The notes beneath the pieces are model-generated. The model was not told the origin of the DNA and searched no databases. It saw only the letters and a list, made by a program, of their open reading frames with translations. Shown piece by piece: positions 1 to 8,950 of a stretch of DNA of 64,000 nt; the stretch's first letter is position 1; every line of letters starts with the position of its first letter. The stretch is from Neobacillus sp. SuZ13. Its GTDB lineage: Bacteria > Bacillota > Bacilli > Bacillales > Cytobacillaceae. The stretch is taken from positions 1,473,501-1,537,500 of the forward strand of contig NZ_CP126107.1 of NCBI RefSeq assembly GCF_030123365.1, read 5' to 3'. Made by a program: the position numbers and the translations under genes.

Positions 1-148
1 ATGAGTTAAAAAGAGAATTGGAATTTTGCGAGACCTGCTAATTATTATTGAAAAAGACTATGTTAGAGCTAATTGTTTAATTCAACAGGTTATTTAACAG
101 AGCCTTGAAAAAATGTAAACTTTTCATTTATGACAAATTAGTGTAAAA

Positions 149-165
149 TTAGTACCAAGTACTAA
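149..165. promoter_or_regulatory. FapR operator upstream of fabI
   Basis: The 17-base sequence TTAGTACCAAGTACTAA is an inverted repeat that closely matches the known FapR box (TTAGTACCTGATACTAA in B. subtilis). It lies 34 bases before the fabI start. A TAAAAT -10-like hexamer at 144-149 overlaps its left edge. FapR binding here would repress fabI until malonyl-CoA releases it; that regulation is inferred from the family. Confidence 0.85.
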
Positions 166-198
166 TATCATGTGTAATTTTAGGAGGACTTTTTCAAT

Positions 199-969
199 AT
201 GAATCTTTCTTTATCTGGAAAAACATACGTAGTAATGGGTGTAGCCAATAAACGAAGCATCGCGTGGGGAATTGCCCGCTCACTGCACAATGCAGGAGCA
301 AGATTAATTTTTACCTATGCAGGTGAAAGGTTAGAAAGCAGTGTCCGTGAACTGGCAGGTTCTTTAGAAGCCGAGGGGACGATTGTTTTACCTTGTGATG
401 TGACAAACGATGAGGAAGTTGCAAAATGCTTTGCTGAAATCAAAGAATCAGTAGGTTCCATTCATGGAGTAGCACACTGCATCGCATTTGCAAATAAAGA
501 AGAATTAAGTGGTGAGTATTTAAACACAACTAGAGAGGGCTTTTTGCTCGCTCACAATATCAGCTCATATTCCTTAACTGCTGTAGCGAAAGAAGCAAGA
601 GGATTAATGACTGAAGGAGGAAGTATTGTCACATTGACATACTTAGGCGGCGAACGTGCCATCCAGAACTATAATGTTATGGGTGTAGCCAAAGCTTCTC
701 TTGATGCTAGTGTTCGTTACTTAGCTGCAGACCTTGGTAAAGAAAATATTCGTGTTAATTCAATTTCTGCAGGTCCAATTCGTACCTTATCCGCAAAAGG
801 GATAAGTGATTTTAATTCCATCTTAAAAGAAATTGAAGAAAGAGCACCATTACGCCGAGCAACAACTCCAGAAGAAGTTGGCGACACTGCCGTGTTTCTT
901 TTCAGTGATCTATCAAGAGGAATTACTGGAGAAAACATTCACGTTGATTCCGGATACCACATCCTATAA
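199..969 (+). CDS. fabI: Enoyl-[acyl-carrier-protein] reductase (NADH/NADPH) FabI
   Basis: FabI reduces trans-2-enoyl-ACP in the last step of each fatty acid elongation cycle, in the cytoplasm. The 256-residue length is typical. The protein has the FabI-type nucleotide-binding start (SIAWG, residues 20-24) and the active-site set Tyr148, Tyr158 and Lys165 (Y-x6-K). AGGAGG at 182-187 precedes the ATG. The FapR box upstream fits control with other lipid genes. It sits immediately before cotO, as in B. subtilis (yjbW/fabI-cotO), and a hairpin terminator follows, so it is probably monocistronic. Confidence 0.97.
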   Translation: MNLSLSGKTYVVMGVANKRSIAWGIARSLHNAGARLIFTYAGERLESSVRELAGSLEAEGTIVLPCDVTNDEEVAKCFAEIKESVGSIHGVAHCIAFANKEELSGEYLNTTREGFLLAHNISSYSLTAVAKEARGLMTEGGSIVTLTYLGGERAIQNYNVMGVAKASLDASVRYLAADLGKENIRVNSISAGPIRTLSAKGISDFNSILKEIEERAPLRRATTPEEVGDTAVFLFSDLSRGITGENIHVDSGYHIL

Positions 970-1000
970 CTCGGGAAGCACACGTTTGAGTAAAAATGGA

Positions 1001-1028
1001 GGTCCGTATTTATACGGGCCTTTTCTTA
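1001..1028 (+). terminator. Rho-independent terminator after fabI
   Basis: GGTCCGTAT pairs with ATACGGGCC (one G-U pair) around a two-base loop, followed by TTTTCTTAT. It lies 30 bases after the fabI stop. Confidence 0.8.
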
Positions 1029-1112
1029 TGCAAATTTTTAATTTTTTTGTGACCTGTATGGGCCTCTAGCATAAATATATTCTAAAGGTTTATGTAAATG
1101 GAGGTGCTAAGA

Positions 1113-1640
1113 ATGTCCGAAGAAAAGAATAAAGGACCATTATTATATATACATCAGCCGTTTGTAAGAACTACTGCCACTAATATGCAAGACACATACT
1201 CAATAAGACAGGACCTAGTGATTGAAGAAGAAAAGCCAAGCGAGGAGGAAGGAAAGACGATAATCTCACTTGCAAAAAAGGAACTAGGACCAGAGCAAAT
1301 AATTAAAGACGAAACTAAATTAGATAAACCATCAATAACACCAAATTCGAATTCACCTGGAACAACATCCAAATCGCCTCAAAAAAGGGAGCGTGCATTC
1401 TTTAATCGGGTAAAGCCCTTTAAAGAAATGAATATCGAAGAACGCTTAGATTATTTAAAAAACTATCCGAGGGTCCTTCCACCAGCTCCATGCGTTTTTG
1501 TTACCGAGGAAGATAACTATCAAGGGTATCTGAGCGAATACGATGGTCAAGATGTGACGATTCGATTTCATGATCAAACAATTAAAACCGTGCCTGTACA
1601 TGCACTTATAAATATATTCTTAATCGGGCTCAGGAAATAG
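1113..1640 (+). CDS. cotO: Spore coat protein CotO
   Basis: CotO is a morphogenetic protein needed for outer coat or exosporium assembly. This 175-residue protein has a charged, low-complexity middle (about residues 45-100) and a more conserved C-terminal part with PRVLPPAPC and a short hydrophobic end. The start is set at the ATG preceded by GGAGGT (1100-1105); an in-frame GTG upstream lacks a ribosome site. Identity rests on the C-terminal pattern and on synteny: fabI precedes it and a convergent cotZ/cotY gene follows, as in B. subtilis. The promoter was not resolved; a sigma-K promoter is expected from the family. Confidence 0.85.
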   Translation: MSEEKNKGPLLYIHQPFVRTTATNMQDTYSIRQDLVIEEEKPSEEEGKTIISLAKKELGPEQIIKDETKLDKPSITPNSNSPGTTSKSPQKRERAFFNRVKPFKEMNIEERLDYLKNYPRVLPPAPCVFVTEEDNYQGYLSEYDGQDVTIRFHDQTIKTVPVHALINIFLIGLRK

Positions 1641-1649
1641 TTGGACCAT

Positions 1650-1686
1650 AAAAAAGCCAGCCGTTTTACCGACTGGCTACATTTTT
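1650..1686. terminator. Bidirectional terminator between cotO and cotZ
   Basis: AGCCAG (1655-1660) and CTGGCT (1673-1678) form the stem, with an inner CCG/CGG-like extension. It is flanked by an A-run on the left and TTTTT on the right, so it can serve both convergent genes. Confidence 0.75.
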
Positions 1687-2194
1687 AGCTACAAATTCCT
1701 AAGTTTACATCAGCAATACATTGCACTGCACAGAAGCAACTTAAGTCAACTGTAATACAGTCGTTACTTGCGCGGAAGCGTTCAACCTGACAAACTTTGT
1801 CTAGATTGATGCAGCATTTATCCCCGCCGGAAACCAAGTTAACTGGACAGAAAGTTCCACCTTCGCGGCGTCCTGGTACTAACACACGAAGTGTAGCACA
1901 GCAGTTATCAAATACATCTTCTACGCGGAAGTAGATGGATACACATGCATTATTTTCATTACTAAAAAATGCATGGAATGGCGAACCATCCGCAGTACTT
2001 AGCACAAATACGCGAGTATCGACAGGATCTCTCCTCACTGGTGACACCAATGATCCTAGCGGCTCAGCAAAGCAACTAGAACACTCTGGGCATTCGTCCT
2101 CCATTACAGCATTATCTTGGATATCCTTAATGGCACGAACGACTTCACAAACGCAGTTACCATGACGAAAATCATGATTATTTCCACAACCCAT
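1685..2194 (-). CDS. cotZ: Spore coat protein of the CotZ/CotY/ExsY family
   Basis: This is a cysteine-rich crust or exosporium protein of 169 residues. Cysteines are spread along the chain (for example CVCEVV, CPECSSC, CCATL, CCINL, CFCAVQC), as expected for this self-assembling, disulfide-linked family. The ATG has a GGAGG ribosome site. Only one member is present here, whereas B. subtilis has a cotYZ pair, so CotZ versus CotY cannot be decided from sequence alone. It converges with cotO across a shared terminator. Confidence 0.9.
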   Translation of the reverse strand: MGCGNNHDFRHGNCVCEVVRAIKDIQDNAVMEDECPECSSCFAEPLGSLVSPVRRDPVDTRVFVLSTADGSPFHAFFSNENNACVSIYFRVEDVFDNCCATLRVLVPGRREGGTFCPVNLVSGGDKCCINLDKVCQVERFRASNDCITVDLSCFCAVQCIADVNLGICS

Positions 2195-2328
2195 AAATAT
2201 TTCCTCCTTATTCCGATATATTTCTTACAATACTAAGATATTTAACAGAGCAGTTTTGGGACACGGACAATCGCCTTATTTAAGTAAATTAGGCTTGATA
2301 ATAAAGGTCTTTGAAAGGATCCTCCAAT

Positions 2329-2685
2329 ATGAAAATAACCTTATTAAACTTGCTTCTTCTTTCGCTGGCGAGCTTTAGGCTGACAAGGTTACTTGTTTTT
2401 GACAAAATTACCGAGTTTATTCGGGTTCCTTTTTTTAATGAAATAAATGAAATAAATGAGTACGGAGAAATGGAAGTTTATTACGTACCGAAAGAAAAGG
2501 GAGTCAAAAAATTTTTCGGAGAACTTCTTAGCTGTTATTGGTGTACAGGAATATGGACTTCGATCGGAATTGTTAGTTTATCCATGCTATTCCCAGTCTT
2601 TTCATTCCCAATTATCTTAATTTTGGCTGTTGCGGGAAGTGCTTCTATAGTGGAGACCATTGTGCAGTTTTTTATCGAAAAATAG
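2329..2685 (+). CDS. yjcA: DUF1360 family sporulation membrane protein (YjcA-like)
   Basis: This is a 118-residue integral membrane protein. It has an N-terminal hydrophobic helix, a polar loop with the family's short SCYWCTGIW motif (about residues 74-82), and two further C-terminal hydrophobic segments. This is the DUF1360 pattern of B. subtilis YjcA, a sporulation gene whose biochemical role is unknown. The start is placed at the ATG 9 bases after AAAGGA; a TTG at 2311 lies before the ribosome site. It occupies the same place as yjcA in B. subtilis, between the coat genes and spoVIF. Confidence 0.8.
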   Translation: MKITLLNLLLLSLASFRLTRLLVFDKITEFIRVPFFNEINEINEYGEMEVYYVPKEKGVKKFFGELLSCYWCTGIWTSIGIVSLSMLFPVFSFPIILILAVAGSASIVETIVQFFIEK

Positions 2686-2767
2686 TGGTGTCCGCTGAGA
2701 CAAGGCTTAGAGATTGTTCATATTCTATATCAGTGAACATAGAATTGACAGCGAGGGAGAGAGAATC

Positions 2768-2917
2768 ATGAGTCAAAAGAAAAGGAGAACTCAATCAACT
2801 GACTATGACTATTCACAATCAATTCAATCGTCACAATCGACCAACATGTATCAACCATCAAAATCGATAAAGCAAAAAGGAACAGGTTGTGGCTGTGGGA
2901 AAAAAACTTCAAGGTAA
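2768..2917 (+). CDS. Small basic protein with Cys-rich tail, probably sporulation-related
   Basis: This 49-residue protein was not recognised. It has a basic N-terminus (KKRR), a Ser/Gln/Tyr-rich middle and a GCGCGKK end near the C-terminus. A GAGGGAGAG ribosome site precedes the ATG, and a clear terminator follows the stop, so it looks like a genuine short gene. Its position between yjcA and the spoVA operon suggests expression in sporulation, perhaps as a minor coat or core component; that is inference only. Confidence 0.6.
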   Translation: MSQKKRRTQSTDYDYSQSIQSSQSTNMYQPSKSIKQKGTGCGCGKKTSR

Positions 2918-2925
2918 GTAAGAGG

Positions 2926-2953
2926 AACTGTCAGATTCGCTGGCAGTTTTTTA
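2926..2953 (+). terminator. Rho-independent terminator
   Basis: AACTGTCAG pairs with CTGGCAGTT around ATTCG, followed by TTTTTATTTTT. Confidence 0.85.
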
Positions 2954-3063
2954 TTTTTCATAAACAATAGATAAATTATAAGTTATTCCTCATAATTTTA
3001 ATCATTGTCGAAAAAACTACATAGTAGTGGTAAATATAAAATGGAACAAGGGATGGGAATCAT

Positions 3064-3531
3064 ATGGGAGCAATTCATCGCTGGGTATTACTCGCTTGTT
3101 TGTTGGTACTTTCCTCCTGTGGACAAAACCAACAGGTTAAGGATAGCCAATTAACTCTTATGAAAACAACGAATCCTAGCCCAATCGTTACACAAAAGAA
3201 TAAAAGTAATGATCATGTTAAAGACATTGAGCAGGATGTCAGTTCGTTTCCAGAATTATATGATGTGGCTGTTGTGAAAGGAAAGAAAGATACACTAGTT
3301 GTTTATAAGGTTAAGCATTTGTATCGTTTTAAAATGAAAAAAATTGAAAAAAATATCAACAAAATGCTGGAACAAAAATATCCCGATGAAAACTTTACAA
3401 TCTCAAGTGACTATAAAATTTTTCTAGAAACAGTCAGACTTGATGAAAAAATGAAATCCTCTAAATATACAGCTAAAAATGCTGAAAACCGTTTTAACGA
3501 AATCGTTAATATGACAAAAGATTTGAAGTAA
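3064..3531 (+). CDS. YhcN/YlaJ family sporulation lipoprotein
   Basis: The protein has 155 residues with a lipoprotein signal (hydrophobic stretch, then LSSC lipobox; lipidated Cys19) and a folded C-terminal half of the YhcN/YlaJ type (VAVVKGKKDTLVVYKV pattern, then a Lys-rich helix). Members sit in the inner spore membrane. It heads an apparent operon with spoVAC, spoVAD and spoVAE, separated from spoVAC by only 16 bases; this is the order seen in spoVA2-type operons. CATAGTA at 3020-3026 resembles a sigma-G/sigma-F -10 element, but no convincing -35 was seen. Confidence 0.8.
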   Translation: MGAIHRWVLLACLLVLSSCGQNQQVKDSQLTLMKTTNPSPIVTQKNKSNDHVKDIEQDVSSFPELYDVAVVKGKKDTLVVYKVKHLYRFKMKKIEKNINKMLEQKYPDENFTISSDYKIFLETVRLDEKMKSSKYTAKNAENRFNEIVNMTKDLK

Positions 3532-3547
3532 GAAAGGAAGAAAAAAG

Positions 3548-4027
3548 ATGGCAACGAGTAAACAAAAAAATATGACACCCCAGCAGCGCAACTATCAACA
3601 ACTTCAACAGAAGCATGAAATTAAACGGCCTGTCCTGAAGAACTGTATTAAGGCATTTTTTGTTGGTGGTATAATTTGTGTGATCGGTCAAGCCATCAGT
3701 TATTTTTATATTTATTATTTTGATTTTACTGAACAGAGTGTTGGAAATCCAACTGTAGCAACCATGGTATTTTTATCTATGTTACTAACTGGATTTGGAG
3801 TTTACGATCGACTTGGACAATTTGCCGGGGCCGGAAGTGCTGTGCCAGTTACAGGCTTCGGAAATGCAGTAATATCTGCAGCTATAGAGCATCGAACAGA
3901 AGGCTTTGTTTTAGGAGTGGGTGGAAATATGTTTAAGCTTGCGGGGTCAGTCATACTCTTCGGTGTTTTCTCGGCATTTGTTGTCGCACTGATAAAGACC
4001 CTGCTGGTGATTTGGGGGGTATTGTAA
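3548..4027 (+). CDS. spoVAC: Stage V sporulation protein AC
   Basis: SpoVAC is an integral membrane subunit of the SpoVA channel, which moves dipicolinic acid into the developing spore and releases it in germination. The 159-residue protein has a polar basic N-terminus (residues 1-35) and about four hydrophobic segments, with the family motifs GFGVYDRLGQFAGAGSAVP and TGFGNAV. It is the second gene of the YhcN-VAC-VAD-VAE operon. SpoVAC and SpoVAE here share the GAGxxxPxTxFGN motif, as expected for paralogous channel subunits. Confidence 0.93.
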   Translation: MATSKQKNMTPQQRNYQQLQQKHEIKRPVLKNCIKAFFVGGIICVIGQAISYFYIYYFDFTEQSVGNPTVATMVFLSMLLTGFGVYDRLGQFAGAGSAVPVTGFGNAVISAAIEHRTEGFVLGVGGNMFKLAGSVILFGVFSAFVVALIKTLLVIWGVL

Positions 4028-4028
4028 A

Positions 4029-5054
4029 TTGTTAAAAGGACACCAATCATGGATATTTACAAATCGGCCAATGATCACCTCTACCGGGGTTACCGGTGGA
4101 CCGTTTGAAGCCAATGGTAATTTAGCAGAGGATTTCGATTTACTATATGAAGACTTGTGGATGGGGAAGGAAACTTATGAAAAAGCACACCGGTTACTAT
4201 TAGAAGAGGCGATTAAAACAGCACTAAATAAAAGAAATATGGAAAAAGAACAGATCCAATTTTTATTTGCAGGAGATTTAATTAATCAAATAACACCAAC
4301 CAGTTTTGCCGCAAGGACCATGCAGATTCCTTATTTTGGACTATTCGGTGCATGTTCTACATCCATGGAAGGGTTGGCTCTGGCTTCATTTGTTGTAAAT
4401 TACCAGGGAGCAAAATATGTTCTGACAGGTGCATCCAGTCACAATGCAGCCGTAGAGAAACAGTTTCGCTACCCAACAGAGTATGGAGGTCAAAAACCGC
4501 CGACTGCACAATGGACTGTAACAGGAGCAGGTGTGGCACTTGTGCAGCCTAATGAGCCTGGGCAGGTATTTCCGGTTACAACCTCGGCTACGATCGGAAA
4601 AGTAATTGATATGGGTTTAACAGATCCCTTTAATATGGGAGGGGCGATGGCTCCTGCGGCAGCCGATACCATTATTGCTCATTTCCGTGATTTGCAATTA
4701 GACCCCTCTTATTATGACTTGATTGTTACAGGGGACTTAGGCAGGGTCGGTCACGATACAGCCTTTGAACTAATTAACAAAAGTGGTCTCGAATTAGAAC
4801 GAGGACAATTCCAAGATTGCGGGCTATTAATGTATAAGGATGATCAACCAGTACAGTCTGGGGGAAGTGGGGCCGGTTGCTCAGCAACAGCCTTGTACGG
4901 CCATTTATTGAACCAGTTGAAAAAGGGTACATATAAACGGATTTTAGTAGTCGCAACAGGCGCATTGCTGTCCCCGCTCAGCTTTCAGCAAAACGAATCA
5001 ATTCCATGTATTGCACATGCTGTTGCCATTGAAATGAATGGAAGTGAGGGGTGA
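4029..5054 (+). CDS. spoVAD: Stage V sporulation protein AD
   Basis: SpoVAD is a thiolase-fold protein that binds dipicolinic acid at the inner spore membrane. It has 341 residues, a normal length. It contains the thiolase-like [11 protein letters not shown] segment (about residues 107-117), [15 protein letters not shown] and a C-terminal [23 protein letters not shown] block, all typical of SpoVAD. The start is a TTG one base after the spoVAC stop, with GGGGGG upstream; the product then aligns from its first residues with known SpoVAD, so no better start exists. The downstream spoVAE begins 4 bases later. Confidence 0.95.
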   Translation: MLKGHQSWIFTNRPMITSTGVTGGPFEANGNLAEDFDLLYEDLWMGKETYEKAHRLLLEEAIKTALNKRNMEKEQIQFLFAGDLINQITPTSFAARTMQIPYFGLFGACSTSMEGLALASFVVNYQGAKYVLTGASSHNAAVEKQFRYPTEYGGQKPPTAQWTVTGAGVALVQPNEPGQVFPVTTSATIGKVIDMGLTDPFNMGGAMAPAAADTIIAHFRDLQLDPSYYDLIVTGDLGRVGHDTAFELINKSGLELERGQFQDCGLLMYKDDQPVQSGGSGAGCSATALYGHLLNQLKKGTYKRILVVATGALLSPLSFQQNESIPCIAHAVAIEMNGSEG

Positions 5055-5058
5055 TCCT

Positions 5059-5415
5059 ATGTTAGCAATGTTTTTTTGGGCATTTGTCATTGGCGGGCTA
5101 ATCTGCGTGATCGGGCAGCTATTATTTGATGTTGCAAAGCTTACTCCTGGTCATACTCTGAGTTTGCTCGTGGTGATTGGCGCTGTATTAGATGGTTTCG
5201 GTCTTTATGAACCACTCGTTGACTTTGCTGGGGCAGGTGCTACCATTCCAATTACCAGTTTTGGGAATTCCTTAGTTCATGGGGCAATGCAGGATGCAGA
5301 GAAACATGGACTTATTGGCGTATTGACTGGGATGTTCCAAGTGACCAGCTCTGGAATCTCAGCAGCGATTATTTTCGGATTTATCGGCGCATTAATATTT
5401 AAACCTAAGGGTTAA
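5059..5415 (+). CDS. spoVAE: Stage V sporulation protein AE (SpoVAEb type)
   Basis: This is a 118-residue membrane protein with about four hydrophobic helices and the motif [22 protein letters not shown], typical of SpoVAEb. It is the third channel-operon subunit here. The ATG was chosen because AGGGGTGATCC precedes it; the upstream in-frame ATG at 5038 lies inside spoVAD. The SpoVAA, SpoVAB, SpoVAEa and SpoVAF genes of the classical hexacistronic operon are absent, so this is a secondary spoVA2-like operon rather than the main one. Confidence 0.9.
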   Translation: MLAMFFWAFVIGGLICVIGQLLFDVAKLTPGHTLSLLVVIGAVLDGFGLYEPLVDFAGAGATIPITSFGNSLVHGAMQDAEKHGLIGVLTGMFQVTSSGISAAIIFGFIGALIFKPKG

Positions 5416-5522
5416 ACTAAACATTTTTGAATCCAATTTACTTAAATAGATGTCGCGCCTACACACAGTAGAAGGTAATTTCATATGTTATTAATGAGAT
5501 TACAGAAGTGAGGTGACATTCT

Positions 5523-5642
5523 ATGTTTGGATATGGCGGCTGTGGTTACGGTTACGGCGGTGGATACGGCTACGGTTCAACTTTTGTATTAATCGTCGTA
5601 TTATTCATCCTTTTAATCATTGTTGGTGCAAGCTTCTATTAA
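5523..5642 (+). CDS. YjcZ-type sporulation micro-protein
   Basis: This 39-residue protein has a Gly/Tyr-rich head ([13 protein letters not shown]) followed by one hydrophobic helix ([20 protein letters not shown]). This is the standard build of the YjcZ family of sporulation peptides. AGGTGA at 5511-5516 precedes the ATG by six bases, and a perfect 9-bp terminator follows. The role is unknown; family members are membrane-anchored and made late in sporulation. Confidence 0.88.
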   Translation: MFGYGGCGYGYGGGYGYGSTFVLIVVLFILLIIVGASFY

Positions 5643-5666
5643 TAGATAGTGCTTGTTTAGGGAAAT

Positions 5667-5703
5667 GGGTTGGCTTGAAAAAGGAGCCAACCCTTTCGCT
5701 TTG
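5667..5703 (+). terminator. Terminator after YjcZ-type gene
   Basis: GGGTTGGCT pairs perfectly with AGCCAACCC over a 9-base loop. The trailing T-rich tract (TTTCGCTTTG) is weak. Confidence 0.7.
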
Positions 5704-5804
5704 TTTCCTGAAAAGTGCCTAAGGCACGTACGCTTTTCCAATTTTTATTCACCAAATTATCCATCCTTCATACAATAAAAGTAGTTTATGAAGGAGCGTG
5801 ATCT

Positions 5805-6065
5805 TTGAATATGGATAATGGATTTTTTAAAAACATTGAAAAGAAAACGGGCGTAAATATGAAAGATATCTTTGAATTAGCTAATTCATTACAAAATGCG
5901 AACTTTAAAGATGAAGAAACAGTCCGTAAAGTAATCTATCGTGTTTCTGATATTGCCAAAAAACCGGTAAGTAAAGAAATGGTAGAGCAAATTGTTAAGT
6001 CCATTGTTAATGATGGCAAGCAACTTGATCTCAATACGATTTCTAATATGATTAATAAAAAATAA
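5805..6065 (+). CDS. spoVIF: Stage VI sporulation protein F
   Basis: This small soluble protein of 86 residues matches SpoVIF (YjcC), a regulator needed for late coat assembly and spore resistance in B. subtilis. The N-terminus (NGFFKNIEKKTGVN) and the helical body fit the family. The TTG at 5805 is preferred because AAGGAG lies 8 bases before it; the ATG at 5811 would be 14 bases away. The location between the YjcZ/spoVA block and the convergent yjcD matches B. subtilis. Confidence 0.88.
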   Translation: MNMDNGFFKNIEKKTGVNMKDIFELANSLQNANFKDEETVRKVIYRVSDIAKKPVSKEMVEQIVKSIVNDGKQLDLNTISNMINKK

Positions 6066-6070
6066 AAAGA

Positions 6071-6110
6071 GAAGACCTCCTTCCTAAATTAGGATGAGGT
6101 CTTCTTCTTT
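6071..6110. terminator. Bidirectional terminator between spoVIF and yjcD
   Basis: GAAGACCTC (6071-6079) pairs with GAGGTCTTC (6096-6104), with AAAAAG on the left and CTTTTT on the right. The yjcD stop codon falls in the loop. Confidence 0.85.
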
Positions 6111-8389
6111 TTAGTTAGAGGTGCAATAAACCGCGAGCGATGTGCTTTTTTTCCTCGTCTATTTTCTGGAACGGAGATAAAAAGCTGATCCTTAGCTCGA
6201 GTCATTGCTACGTAAAATAATCTTCTTTCTTCCTCAAGCGCGGTAAAATCGCCATTTCGATACGCTTCTAGTGCAAAATCGTGAGGCAAACTGCCGTCGA
6301 CAGCACCGACAATATAAACCGTTTTGTATTCGAGACCTTTTGAACGATGAATCGTACTAAGACTAATGGCTTCATGAAAATGTTTACTTAAATTCTTAAT
6401 TTCTTTGTTCATAGCCGACATATGCTCTGCATGAGCAAGGAACGTTTCAATTTTATCGAAGCTTTTTGCAGCCACTTTTAGGTCTTTAAGATCGTCAGAG
6501 CCTTTTTCAAGCTGATTTGACTCGTTACCCCTTTTTTTCAAGAAATCAAGAAACCCAATATCTTTTTCGACTTTTTCAAGTGCTGAGTGTGGGGATGAAT
6601 GTTTCAATCCCCGAATAATCGTGACCGCTTTTTTTAATTTCTTTTCTTGAAAAGCATGGGCGGTAGTTAAGTGGCTAAGCGCTTCAAGCAGGCTGCAATC
6701 GTTTAGAATGGTCTGTGCTTTTAATTCTTTAAGGACTGTTTGCTTTAGAAATAACAAAGGTAATATCTCAGACATAGCTTGTGGGTCATCTTCATTTAAG
6801 CTCACCTTGAGAAAGGAGAGGGCGCTTCTAACGATATAACGATCGTAAAAAGCTTCTGCATCTAGATCAATCTTAAATGGAAGGTTAGAGCAGGCTAGTC
6901 TTTCAAACACCGCACGCGAACCAGCATTGGTTCGATAAAGAATGGCAAAGTCGGAAGGGTTTGCTCCAAAAGATATCTGCTCTTGTATATCTGTGACAAC
7001 CATCGTTGCTTCTTCCTCTTCATCATAGGGAAAAAATAACTGTGGAAGTGCTCCTGAAGAAAACTGTGCCTTCATTTTCTTTGATCTTCTGATTTTATTC
7101 GCCGCAATCATCTGGTTCGCTGAGGAAACAATTTCATGTGAAGATCGATAATTTTGATCAAGTGTGACCAATTTTGCGTTGGGAAAATCCTTTTCAAACT
7201 GTAGTAAATAACTAGGGTCACTTCCTCTAAATGAATAAATGGCTTGATCATCGTCACCAACCGCACAAACATTTTTATGTTTTGCAGATAATAGTTTGAT
7301 GAGTTCGTATTGGACCTTATTTATATCCTGAAACTCATCAATTAAAAAATAATGAAAACGATTTTGATACTGGTCAAGAAGGGAGGGGGATGAGATAAAC
7401 AAATGATAGCAGCCAATCAGCATATCATCAAAATCAAACAGTCCCTCTTTTTTCTTATAGTCCTCATATTTTTTATATAAAATGGCCGTTTTTTCTTCCC
7501 AATCAGAAGTGGGCTTCACTTCAGTTGGCATTAGCAGAGAGTTCTTCCAAAGGCCAATTTGCTGAAGCGCTAAATCATAGGCAAACTCTTTTTCAGATAA
7601 ATCCAGTTCTTTTCCAGCTTCCTTCAGGATTTTGTCTCGCTGCCATTCTTTTTTTAAAAGTTTGCCTGATGACCAATTATGTGCGTCGTGGAACATCAGG
7701 ATGCGATAAAAAATACTGTGAAAAGTACCAGTAACCAGTTGATTAATTTTATCGCGTTTTATTTGTGGATATGAAAGCAGTCGGTGCTTCATTTCTGTTG
7801 CCGCTTTTGATGTGAAAGTGACAAGCATGATCGTTTTTGGGTCGATGAGTTTTTCAGTCAGCATATATGCTGTTCGTACTGTTAACACCCGAGTTTTACC
7901 ACTTCCGGCACCAGCAAGTACCAACAGAGAGCCATCTGTCTCTTTGACAGCAGCAGCCTGACTTTCATCAAGAACAACTCCATTTCCTGCAAGTCGTTGT
8001 AAAAAAGGTGAGAGTTCCTCCTGAGTGTTTTTATCTGGCAGGTTAAATGGAACAGAATATTCAATTGACTTGGCGGCATTGAATTGGTCAATTATTTGCG
8101 GGGTTTTTGTAATCGTCCTACCCTTTGGGATGTTAAATCCATTCAATTCAGTAGTCGGTTGTAGATCAGCCTTGTCGAGCATGACAGCGGGCTCTGAACA
8201 ATGTTTTTCAGGTGAATGTGTATGGAAAAAATGGGGTTCCTTGTGAATACCTAAAAACAAGCGAACGTTTTCGTTACAGATTGGACAATTTAAATGACCA
8301 TTTTTTCCGGCAAGAAATATTTTCTGATACTGGTCCCTGCTTAATTGCTCAAGGACAATATTCTGATTTTGATAAATCGCTGTTTTCAT
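6089..8389 (-). CDS. yjcD: UvrD/Rep-family ATP-dependent DNA helicase YjcD
   Basis: This is a superfamily 1A 3'-5' DNA helicase of 766 residues, close to B. subtilis YjcD. An N-terminal extension holds a Cys/His cluster (CPIC at 35-38, HFFHTH at 53-58, Cys64) that may bind zinc. Walker A is GAGSGKT (160-166), motif II is DEFQ, motif III is GDDDQAIYSFRG, motif V is TIHRSKGLEY and motif VI is LFYVAMTRAK. All catalytic motifs are intact. The likely role is in DNA repair or recombination. It is convergent with spoVIF and its neighbours match B. subtilis. Confidence 0.93.
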   Translation of the reverse strand: MKTAIYQNQNIVLEQLSRDQYQKIFLAGKNGHLNCPICNENVRLFLGIHKEPHFFHTHSPEKHCSEPAVMLDKADLQPTTELNGFNIPKGRTITKTPQIIDQFNAAKSIEYSVPFNLPDKNTQEELSPFLQRLAGNGVVLDESQAAAVKETDGSLLVLAGAGSGKTRVLTVRTAYMLTEKLIDPKTIMLVTFTSKAATEMKHRLLSYPQIKRDKINQLVTGTFHSIFYRILMFHDAHNWSSGKLLKKEWQRDKILKEAGKELDLSEKEFAYDLALQQIGLWKNSLLMPTEVKPTSDWEEKTAILYKKYEDYKKKEGLFDFDDMLIGCYHLFISSPSLLDQYQNRFHYFLIDEFQDINKVQYELIKLLSAKHKNVCAVGDDDQAIYSFRGSDPSYLLQFEKDFPNAKLVTLDQNYRSSHEIVSSANQMIAANKIRRSKKMKAQFSSGALPQLFFPYDEEEEATMVVTDIQEQISFGANPSDFAILYRTNAGSRAVFERLACSNLPFKIDLDAEAFYDRYIVRSALSFLKVSLNEDDPQAMSEILPLLFLKQTVLKELKAQTILNDCSLLEALSHLTTAHAFQEKKLKKAVTIIRGLKHSSPHSALEKVEKDIGFLDFLKKRGNESNQLEKGSDDLKDLKVAAKSFDKIETFLAHAEHMSAMNKEIKNLSKHFHEAISLSTIHRSKGLEYKTVYIVGAVDGSLPHDFALEAYRNGDFTALEEERRLFYVAMTRAKDQLFISVPENRRGKKAHRSRFIAPLTKKKKTSS

Positions 8390-8482
8390 AATTTTTTATC
8401 CTCTATATCCAAAAATCAAGACATGTTCTATCATATCAAAACCTTGGAGGAACTAAAAGAGGTTCTTTGACATTGATGGAAT

Positions 8483-8520
8483 TACCAAAAAAGCACTTGA
8501 CGCTGCCACGCCAAGTGCTT
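8483..8520 (-). terminator. Terminator of the yjcH-yjcG-yjcF side
   Basis: AGCACTTG pairs with CAAGTGCT over a 12-base loop. Read on the minus strand it is followed by TTTTTT. It lies after yjcF. Confidence 0.8.
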
Positions 8521-8527
8521 CAAAAAG

Positions 8528-8950
8528 TTATAATTTTTTTACCATCGTTTTATGTGGAATTCCTGCATCCATAAATTCTTCTGAGACAATCTCATAACCA
8601 AGTCCCGAGTAAAATGGAATAGCCTGGGTTTGAGCATTAAGCTTTAATTTATGAATATCTTTTTCACGTGCATAGTTTTCAATCGTATTCATAATCGCTT
8701 TTCCTGCCCCAGTTTTTCTTGCCTCTTTCAAGACACAGATTCGTTCGACTTTACCATAACCGTCAACGAAACGAAAGCGACCAGCACCAACTGGAGAACC
8801 TTCATGGTACATGATAAAATGTTTTGCATCGTTTTCATAGGCGTCGATTTCCTCTTCAAGTGGGACCGCCTGTTCTTCAACGAAAACAGTTTTCCTAATA
8901 AAATAGGCATCTTCAAGTTCTTTTTGATTTTCTACAATCTTTACTGTCAC
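8528..8950 (-). CDS. yjcF: GNAT-family N-acetyltransferase YjcF
   Basis: This 140-residue GNAT protein has the acetyl-CoA loop region [12 protein letters not shown] (about residues 80-91) and an ending [20 protein letters not shown] that is characteristic of the YjcF/ElaA-like group. The substrate is unknown. The start codon is GTG, and GTGA overlaps the stop of yjcG, so the two are translationally coupled. It occupies the same position as yjcF in B. subtilis. Confidence 0.88.
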   Translation of the reverse strand: MTVKIVENQKELEDAYFIRKTVFVEEQAVPLEEEIDAYENDAKHFIMYHEGSPVGAGRFRFVDGYGKVERICVLKEARKTGAGKAIMNTIENYAREKDIHKLKLNAQTQAIPFYSGLGYEIVSEEFMDAGIPHKTMVKKL

